The notes below the pieces were generated by a model. It was not told the origin of the DNA, did not search any database, and worked only from the letters and a program-made list of their open reading frames with translations. A program made the translations under genes and the position numbers. Of a DNA stretch of 64,000 nt, positions 58,412-64,000 are shown piece by piece. This stretch comes from Armatimonadota bacterium (GTDB lineage: Bacteria; Armatimonadota; Fimbriimonadia; Fimbriimonadales; Fimbriimonadaceae): positions 62,001 through 126,000 of the forward strand of contig JAEURN010000006.1 of NCBI GenBank assembly GCA_016789105.1, given 5' to 3'. Every line of letters starts with the position of its first letter. Position 1 is the stretch's first letter.

Positions 58412-59925
58412 CCGGTGGCCCCCACCATCATCCGGCCGATCACAGCCCGGTCATCGCGTTGCCCAGCAGGAACCTCGGCCAATTGCCCGTCGTTCATTAC
58501 CAAAATCCGGTCGCAATAAGCCATCAATTCGTCCAGGTCGAAACTGACGACAAGGCAGGTTGCGCCTTCCCGGGTGGCCTGGACCAATCCACGGAAAACC
58601 AGATCCGCCACATAAAGGTCTATGCCCCGGGTGGGTTGAAAGGCCAAAACAACCTTGGGATTTTGCAACAGGGCCCGGGCGGAAACGACTTTTTGCTGGT
58701 TACCCCCGCTCAAATCGCGGAAAGGTTGGTCGATGCTGGCAAATTTGGTGGGGAACCGTTGGGTTGCCGCCTCGGCGAGGGCCCGTTGCGCGGCGCGATC
58801 GATCCCTGCGCCCTTTTTGAGCCCCGCCGTGCGTTGCAACCCCAGGATGGCGTTATCGGCGATGCTCCACTCTTCGATCACCGCTTCGTCATGCCGGTCT
58901 TCGGCGATCAGACGCATTCCGTCGGCGATCCTCTCAGCTGTGGGCACTCCGGCGAGGTCGCGCCCCATCAGTAAGGCCTTGCCGGTTGCCGGGCGCAGGC
59001 CCATCAGTGCGTGGAAGAGTTCCCTTTGGCCATTGCCATCCACCCCCGCGATGCCCACCAGCTCGCCCGAGCGCAAAGAAAACCCGATCGACTTGACCGC
59101 TTGGTCACCGCGGTCGCCCCGAACCGAAAAGTCTTGGACATCCAAGATCGGATCCCCGGGGTTTGCGGGTTGCCGGACATGTTCGGCAACCGATTGGCCG
59201 ACCATTTTTTCGGCCAGGTCGGCAGGGTTGGTTTGCGATACCGGGCCCGACCACACCAGCTTTCCTCCGCGGAGGACGGTGACATCCTGGCAATGCTCCA
59301 TCACGTCGGGCAAGCGGTGGGTGACAACGATGACCGTCGCTCCTTGGGCGGCCAGTTCATGCAGTTTTGAATAGAGCAAATCGGCATCTTCCGGGGCCAG
59401 CATCGCCGTCGGCTCATCTAGGATCATGATTTTGGCGTTGCGCCACAATAGTTTGAGAATCTCCAACTTTTGCGCCTGGCCAGGAGACAGGGCAGACGAT
59501 GACTGCTCCCAATCGAATTCAAAGCCCATTTGCCGGGCGAGCCCGTCGGCCCGGGATTCGGCAGTTGATCGGGAAATCATGAAGCCCGGCTCGGCCCCGA
59601 GCATGAGGTTTTGCAGGCAAGTCAGCTCGGGGATCACGGCGTAATGTTGGCTGACCATGCCCACGCCGGCGGCGATGGCCGAATCTGGATTTGGGAACCG
59701 GACGGTGCCGCCGCCAATCTTGATGTCTCCGGAGTCCGGCTGGCAGGCCCCATAGAGAATTTTCATCAGTGTGGTTTTGCCGGCCCCGTTCTCCCCGACA
59801 ACCGCATGGATCTTGCCGGGTTCAACGCGGAGTCCGACCCCATCTAACGCGGATACCTGGCCGAAATTCTTGCTGATCCTCAGCATTTCGACTACGGAAC
59901 CGGTTATGTCGGCACCCCCTGACAC
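58408..59925 (-). CDS. Nucleoside-type ABC importer ATPase, two nucleotide domains
   Basis: The 505-residue protein holds two fused ABC domains. The first has Walker A GENGAGKTT (residues 44-52), LSPGQAQKLEILKLLWR and Walker B IMILDEPTAML. The second has a degenerate P-loop (GVDGNGQREL), a good signature LSGGNQQKVVSARALLQ and QPTRGIDL. This is the usual asymmetric architecture of YufO/RbsA-type ATPases. It overlaps the end of the dehydrogenase gene by 22 bases. Confidence 0.95.
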   Translation of the reverse strand: MSGGADITGSVVEMLRISKNFGQVSALDGVGLRVEPGKIHAVVGENGAGKTTLMKILYGACQPDSGDIKIGGGTVRFPNPDSAIAAGVGMVSQHYAVIPELTCLQNLMLGAEPGFMISRSTAESRADGLARQMGFEFDWEQSSSALSPGQAQKLEILKLLWRNAKIMILDEPTAMLAPEDADLLYSKLHELAAQGATVIVVTHRLPDVMEHCQDVTVLRGGKLVWSGPVSQTNPADLAEKMVGQSVAEHVRQPANPGDPILDVQDFSVRGDRGDQAVKSIGFSLRSGELVGIAGVDGNGQRELFHALMGLRPATGKALLMGRDLAGVPTAERIADGMRLIAEDRHDEAVIEEWSIADNAILGLQRTAGLKKGAGIDRAAQRALAEAATQRFPTKFASIDQPFRDLSGGNQQKVVSARALLQNPKVVLAFQPTRGIDLYVADLVFRGLVQATREGATCLVVSFDLDELMAYCDRILVMNDGQLAEVPAGQRDDRAVIGRMMVGATG

Positions 59926-60776
59926 AGAACATCGAACAGGGCGGTTGTGGCTTCTTCTTCGCGTCCGGCGGCGGTCAGGGCAGCCAGTAGCCGATCTGCC
60001 AATTCGGTGGCCGGGAGCGCCATTCCGGCATCTGCCGCCGATTCAAGGCAATAGCCAAAGTCTTTGCGCTGGTTTTTGACACTGAACCCAGGGGAGTGAT
60101 CTCCGGAGATGATTTTGGGGCCGTAGTTTTCAAATGCCCAACTGCCGGCTGCCCCGGTTGAAAGCAGATCCCGAGTGGTCGCAAGATCCAATCCGGCCTG
60201 GTTGGCGAACGCGAGGGATTCGCAGAGCCCCAGCAGGGCGCCGCCCACCGCAATTTGGTTGGCCATCTTCATCATCTGGCCCTGCCCCGGGCCCCCGACG
60301 TAGGCGATCCGCTTGCCATAGGCCCGGAGGATTGGCTCCGCCCGGGCAAAATCTGATTCCGCTCCCCCGCAAAAAATCGTCAAAGTCCCGTTCTGGGCTC
60401 CCATTGAACCGCCGGTGATGGGGGCGTCAACAAAGCCGATCCCTTTTTCCGCACACTGCTCATGGATTTTGCGGGCTCCCGACGGGGAGATCGTGCTGTG
60501 GTCGATGAGCAAGCCACCTTCGGGCATAGATCCGAGGAGGACATGCACGATTGCGGCCACATCTTCTGTCCTTCCCAAGCACAGGCAAACGATTGGGCAA
60601 GCGGATGCCATTTCGTGCAGGTCGGCCGCAACTCGGGCTCCACAGGAAACCGCGTGCGCCTCTTTGCCCGGAGTCCGGTTCCACACCCACGTGGGGGTGC
60701 CAGTCGTGGCAAGGTGGCCCGCCATGGGCGAACCCATGGTTCCCAGTCCGACGAACCCCACCGCATGGCGATCCAT
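59904..60776 (-). CDS. NAD(P)-dependent beta-hydroxyacid dehydrogenase
   Basis: The 290-residue oxidoreductase resembles 3-hydroxyisobutyrate dehydrogenase and tartronate semialdehyde reductase. It has the Rossmann motif GFVGLGTMGSPMAGHL, substrate motif DAPITGGSMGAQNGTLTI and the catalytic Lys170 in GQGQMMKMANQ. The native substrate is unclear. It is the first gene of the run that continues into the nucleoside-type importer and is overlapped by the ATPase start. Its own start has TAAAAC 8 bases upstream. Confidence 0.9.
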   Translation of the reverse strand: MDRHAVGFVGLGTMGSPMAGHLATTGTPTWVWNRTPGKEAHAVSCGARVAADLHEMASACPIVCLCLGRTEDVAAIVHVLLGSMPEGGLLIDHSTISPSGARKIHEQCAEKGIGFVDAPITGGSMGAQNGTLTIFCGGAESDFARAEPILRAYGKRIAYVGGPGQGQMMKMANQIAVGGALLGLCESLAFANQAGLDLATTRDLLSTGAAGSWAFENYGPKIISGDHSPGFSVKNQRKDFGYCLESAADAGMALPATELADRLLAALTAAGREEEATTALFDVLCQGVPT

Positions 60777-60846
60777 GACCGCCTGTTTTACCCTTAAGCT
60801 CGCCCCGGTGCCCTCGGATCGGCAAGGGTATCTTTAACGCGATCCC

Positions 60847-61425
60847 ATGAGCGAAAACGAAGGGCAAACCACACCCCAAGACACTCCCCGGGTAGATGTT
60901 TCCGAACCCCAGGCCGAAGCACTGGGAGACTCCGAATCCGCTGAGACCGTCGATCCCCGAGACATCCTGATTGCCGGTTTGAAAGAGGAGCTCAAGCGGA
61001 CCTCCGACGACTTGCTCCGCCAGCTCGCCGAGGCGCAAAACATCCAGCGCCGGTTAAAGCAGCAAATGGACCAAGACCGCAAGTACGCAGTGGAAGGATT
61101 GATCCGCAACCTGATTCCCGTCCTCGATAATTTCGACCGGTCTATCGCCGCCGCCGAACAAGGGGCCAGCCCAGAAGCCGTCATTGACGGGATACGGGCC
61201 ATGCACAAGAGCCTCCAGCGAGCATTAGAGCCCGTCGGGTTGATCAGGATCACGGCCGTAGGGCTCCCCTTTGACCCCGAACGCCACGAGGCGTTGGCAA
61301 CCGTCGAAACCAGCGATGTGCCGCCAGAAACCGTTACGGATGAAATCGAGCCGGGCTACATTCTGGCCGACCGCGTTGTGCGGCCCGCACGGGTTCGGGT
61401 GAGCCGGGCCCCCGGGGAAGGTTAG
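60847..61425 (+). CDS. grpE: Nucleotide exchange factor GrpE
   Basis: The 192-residue cochaperone releases ADP from DnaK. It has an acidic N-terminal coil (about residues 1-60), the long helix with DLLRQLAEAQNIQRRLKQQMDQDRKYAVEGLIRNLIPVLDNFDRSI, and the beta-wing VGLPFDPERHEALATVETSDVPPETVTDEIEPGYILADRVVRPARVRVS. These are strong GrpE signatures. dnaK and dnaJ are not adjacent. It is followed 2 bases later by glmM. Confidence 0.96.
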   Translation: MSENEGQTTPQDTPRVDVSEPQAEALGDSESAETVDPRDILIAGLKEELKRTSDDLLRQLAEAQNIQRRLKQQMDQDRKYAVEGLIRNLIPVLDNFDRSIAAAEQGASPEAVIDGIRAMHKSLQRALEPVGLIRITAVGLPFDPERHEALATVETSDVPPETVTDEIEPGYILADRVVRPARVRVSRAPGEG

Positions 61426-61427
61426 GC

Positions 61428-62810
61428 ATGGGCAGTTTGTTCGGTACAGACGGCGTGCGGGGCGTGGCCAACCACAAGCTGACGCCGGAAATCGCCTTCC
61501 AGATCGGTCAGGCGGCGGGGGTCTGGCTCAAGTCGCAACCCAACCTGCACCACCGTGTGGCGATCGGTCGAGACACGCGGCGCAGCGGGCCAATGCTGGG
61601 CGCTGCCCTTGCCTCCGGGTTTTGCAGCGCCGGAATCGATGCCGCCACCCTCGGCTTCTTCCCAACCGGGGGCGTGAGTTATGTCACCCGGACGGGGGAT
61701 TACGGCATGGGAGCTGTGATTTCGGCAAGCCACAATCCTGCCCCGGACAACGGCATCAAGCTGATCGCCCATAGCGGCACCAAGGTGCCTGCGGAAGTCG
61801 AGGCATTTGTCGAATCGCACCTGGGGGCCGAATTGCCGACTCGGCCGGTCGGTGCAGACCTCGGGATGCTTGCCCCGGCAGCCGGCGAAGCCGAACGGTA
61901 TTTGCAATGGCTGGGCTCTCTGGTTCCCGAACGCCTTGATGGCCTCAAAATTGCCGTCGATGCGGCCAACGGTGCGGCGTTTGAACTCGGGGCGCGGTTG
62001 TTCCGGGACCTGGGGGCCGAAGTGGTCTCTGCCGGCGACCAGCCAGACGGCATGAACATTAATTCCGGTTGCGGGGCGACCCACCCGGCCTTCATCCAGG
62101 AGTTGGCAAAATCTCACCGGTGCGACCTAGGGATCGCCTTTGACGGAGATGCCGATCGGGCCGTTTTCGCCGATTCGCAGGGCCGGTTGATCAACGGGGA
62201 CCGGACGATGGCGATCTGGTGTGCCCACCAAATGAAGCACGGGGAGCTTTCGCCTGCCTTGGTGGTCGGCACCGTGATGTCGAATGGCGGCTTTGAATCC
62301 TACATGCGTTCACAAGGGATCCAGCTGATCCGGGTGGATGTCGGAGACAAGTACGTTGCGGCAAAACTACGCGAGACCGGTGGGAAGGTCGGAGGCGAAC
62401 AGAGCGGCCACATCATCTTCTCGGACCATGTCCCGACTGGGGACGGCTTGGTCACAGCCTTGATGCTGGCCAAAGTCCTCCGGAATCAAGGCAAGTCAGC
62501 CGCCGAACTTTACGATAGTTTCGAAAACTGGCCCCAGATATTGGTCAATTTGGAGGTCGAGAGGAAGGAGGGGTGGGACTCCAACTCGGTCATCCAGGGC
62601 AAGATTTCGGAAGCCGAATCTGCCTTGGCCGGGCATGGGCGTGTTAATGTCCGCGCCAGCGGCACCCAGCCGATCCTCCGCGTCATGGTCGAATCCTCGG
62701 ATTGCCGCGACCGCGACCACGCCGCGGGGCTCATCACCGATGCCATCCTTGCCGAGTTGGGGGGAACCGTGTATAGCCGAGTAGACTTGACCCATGCTTT
62801 GGGCGATTGA
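61428..62810 (+). CDS. glmM: Phosphoglucosamine mutase
   Basis: The 460-residue enzyme converts glucosamine 6-phosphate to glucosamine 1-phosphate for UDP-GlcNAc. It begins MGSLFGTDGVRGVANHKLTP, has the phosphoserine in AVISASHNPAPDNGIK (Ser101), the Mg2+ loop FDGDADRAVF and the C-terminal phosphate-binding RASGTQPILRVMVE. Length and order are normal. It follows grpE at once and its 3' end contains a promoter and the first codons of coaX. GlmU is encoded 41 kb upstream. Confidence 0.97.
   Translation: MGSLFGTDGVRGVANHKLTPEIAFQIGQAAGVWLKSQPNLHHRVAIGRDTRRSGPMLGAALASGFCSAGIDAATLGFFPTGGVSYVTRTGDYGMGAVISASHNPAPDNGIKLIAHSGTKVPAEVEAFVESHLGAELPTRPVGADLGMLAPAAGEAERYLQWLGSLVPERLDGLKIAVDAANGAAFELGARLFRDLGAEVVSAGDQPDGMNINSGCGATHPAFIQELAKSHRCDLGIAFDGDADRAVFADSQGRLINGDRTMAIWCAHQMKHGELSPALVVGTVMSNGGFESYMRSQGIQLIRVDVGDKYVAAKLRETGGKVGGEQSGHIIFSDHVPTGDGLVTALMLAKVLRNQGKSAAELYDSFENWPQILVNLEVERKEGWDSNSVIQGKISEAESALAGHGRVNVRASGTQPILRVMVESSDCRDRDHAAGLITDAILAELGGTVYSRVDLTHALGD
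62782..62787 (+). promoter_or_regulatory. Leaderless -10 element (TAGACT) of coaX, inside glmM
   Basis: TAGACT ends 6 bases before the coaX ATG at 62794, while glmM is still being read until 62810. A weak TTGGGG lies 19 bases upstream. Confidence 0.5.
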
Positions 62811-63558
62811 CATCGGCAACACCCAGGTCAACGTCGGGGTTCATGACGGTACGCGGTGGTTGGCCAGTTGGCGGCACGAAACCGACCATCAACGCACTGA
62901 AGACGAGATTGCCGGGCTGCTGTTCCCGCTGGCGCAATTCGCCGGCATCGCCTTTTCCGATTGCTGCTCGGTCGTTGTTGGCAGCGTCGTCCCCCCTGTC
63001 GATGTAAATTGGCACCGGTTCGCCCTCAAATACCTTGGGTGCGAGGCCCGGTTCCTGCGGGGCGGGGATCAGGTCGGTTTGAAGGTGGATTACGACCCGC
63101 CCCGGGCTGTTGGGGCCGACCGGATCGCCAATGCGCTTGGGGCTTTGGCCCGCCTGCAGCCGCCATTGGTCGTGGTCGACTTTGGGACGGCGACCACCTT
63201 CGACTGCGTTGACCGGTCGGGAGCCTACACCGGCGGAGCAATCATGCCCGGTTTGATGGTGAGCCTGGATTCGTTGGTTGGCCGGACAGCCAAACTCCCG
63301 GCGGTAGCCATCGAAGCTCCGAACCGCACAGTGGGGAAGAACACTGTAGAATCGTTGCAAAGCGGCGTTGTCCTGGGTTACGCCGAGGCGATAGACGGGT
63401 TGATCCGGCGGATTCGGGCCGAGCTAGGCGACCCGTGCCCCGCAGTGGCCACCGGCGGACTTGGGCAAACTTTTGTCGGCCTTTGTCAGGAGATTTCTGA
63501 ATACGATCCGACCTTGACCCTGGAAGGGTTGAGAATCGCGGCCGGCAAGATGGCCTAA
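62794..63558 (+). CDS. coaX: Type III pantothenate kinase
   Basis: The 254-residue enzyme phosphorylates pantothenate, the first step to coenzyme A. It begins MLWAIDIGNTQVNVGVHDG, has the phosphate loop and DFGTATTFDCVDRSGAYTGGAIMPG, and ends GGLGQTFVGLC, features of the CoaX (ASKHA-fold) type rather than CoaA. It overlaps glmM by 17 bases and ends 4 bases inside the convergent HhH-type gene. Confidence 0.96.
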   Translation: MLWAIDIGNTQVNVGVHDGTRWLASWRHETDHQRTEDEIAGLLFPLAQFAGIAFSDCCSVVVGSVVPPVDVNWHRFALKYLGCEARFLRGGDQVGLKVDYDPPRAVGADRIANALGALARLQPPLVVVDFGTATTFDCVDRSGAYTGGAIMPGLMVSLDSLVGRTAKLPAVAIEAPNRTVGKNTVESLQSGVVLGYAEAIDGLIRRIRAELGDPCPAVATGGLGQTFVGLCQEISEYDPTLTLEGLRIAAGKMA

Positions 63559-64000
63559 TCGCCGATCCGGGCGATCAAAGCCTTCATTTCGGCATCAAAC
63601 CGCGAAGGCTCGCGGACAACGCGTTGGCCAAAATAGGTGAGCCCCAGATTGAATCGGATGCCGCTGACTTTGGCCCTGCGGGCATATTTGTTGACTTTGC
63701 CGGCTACGATCCAATCGGCGAGCCGGTCGTCGTGTGGTTCCGGAACGCAATAGGTGGTTGCCAGCCTTGTCCACCGGTCGACCGGCTGGATGTGGATCCG
63801 GTCGGCGGGGTTGACCTTCGCCTCCAGTCCATAAATCAAAACCAGGTCCCGCAGGAATGTGGAGGTGCTTTTGGGGCCGACCCCGCGGATATCGACAATC
63901 CGGTTGAACTGGGGCTCAATGTTGCTCGTTTGCTCAATGCCGTCGGCGACCCATCCGCAGATCGACCCGCACCCGTCGAGGGCGAAGATTTCCTGTGCCA
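63555..64000 (-). CDS. HhH-type DNA repair-like protein, 5' truncated by window edge
   Basis: The frame stays open to the right edge (last full codon at 63998-63996), so only the C-terminal 148 residues are visible. They include a helix-hairpin-helix pattern VDIRGVGPKSTSTFLRDLVLIYGLE and two nearby cysteines (DGCGSICGW), then IQPVDRWTRLATTYCVP and YARRAKVSGIRFNLGLTYFGQRVV. This resembles DNA-glycosylase families, such as the 8-oxoguanine or endonuclease III group, but the catalytic residue lies outside the visible part or is not identified. TTG 63839 is not the real start. Confidence 0.68.
   Translation of the reverse strand, partial: AQEIFALDGCGSICGWVADGIEQTSNIEPQFNRIVDIRGVGPKSTSTFLRDLVLIYGLEAKVNPADRIHIQPVDRWTRLATTYCVPEPHDDRLADWIVAGKVNKYARRAKVSGIRFNLGLTYFGQRVVREPSRFDAEMKALIARIGD

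Noticed and set aside
1-64000. tRNA, rRNA, CRISPR, insertion sequence, integrase or phage features
   Set aside because: I looked for cloverleaf-like stretches, regularly spaced repeats, transposase or integrase domains and terminal inverted repeats and saw none.

Overview
The window is a dense, roughly 60% GC bacterial chromosome segment with no rRNA, tRNA, CRISPR array, insertion sequence or prophage that I can see. Protein character and gene content suggest the Fimbriimonadia branch of Armatimonadota: a paired DUF1501/DUF1800 set, a futalosine-pathway mqnC, DUF6754-type membrane proteins, Asn/Gly-rich secreted proteins, GyrA of the EQVIYP type, and housekeeping genes standing alone rather than in classical operons. 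The phylum assignment is inference; Gram-negative-like, non-proteobacterial is safer.

Layout. 1-1.8 kb: the end of a pilus/surface-type protein and a coupled small membrane protein. 1.8-6.3 kb: lone trpB, then asd bracketed by two paralogous AraC regulators and a 385-base gene-free stretch. 6.3-9.6 kb (minus): membrane protein, DUF1800, DUF1501. 9.8-16 kb: a GT-C-like membrane protein, glgA, an EVE-domain protein, a secreted Gly/Asn-rich protein and a membrane protein. 16-20.4 kb: gyrA, an acetyltransferase, gpmA, upp. 20.4-29.6 kb (plus): glmU-prs, an uncharacterised coupled membrane module (bPH-like, small soluble protein, DUF6754-like, three membrane proteins), recO and an OppA-type lipoprotein. 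29.6-38 kb: AraC, LemA, a lipoprotein, purL, a TPR protein, nadK and an OppF-like ATPase. 38-45.6 kb: phoU, FKBP-like, a polysaccharide-type ABC exporter, a glycosyltransferase, mqnC, an MFS transporter and a lipoprotein. 45.6-52.4 kb (minus): tilS, ftsH, TPR, a YfhO-like protein and two ClpS-like adaptors. 52.5-55.3 kb: mgtE and an S41 peptidase. 55.3-60.8 kb (minus): a hydroxyacid dehydrogenase, a nucleoside-type ABC importer and an unknown protein. 60.8-64 kb: grpE, glmM, coaX and a truncated HhH DNA-repair-like protein.

How it works together. GlmM and GlmU (with Prs and Upp) feed cell-wall sugar and nucleotide supply; MqnC indicates menaquinone synthesis by the futalosine route; FtsH with two ClpS-like proteins in the same run suggests coordinated proteolysis; several transporter parts are orphaned.

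The most striking genome-wide signal is a -10-like hexamer (TAGAAT, TAxxxT or CATAxT) 6-9 bases upstream of at least twelve start codons, with no room for a Shine-Dalgarno leader: apparent widespread leaderless transcription. The best candidate for an undescribed system is the coupled membrane module at 22.8-27.2 kb.
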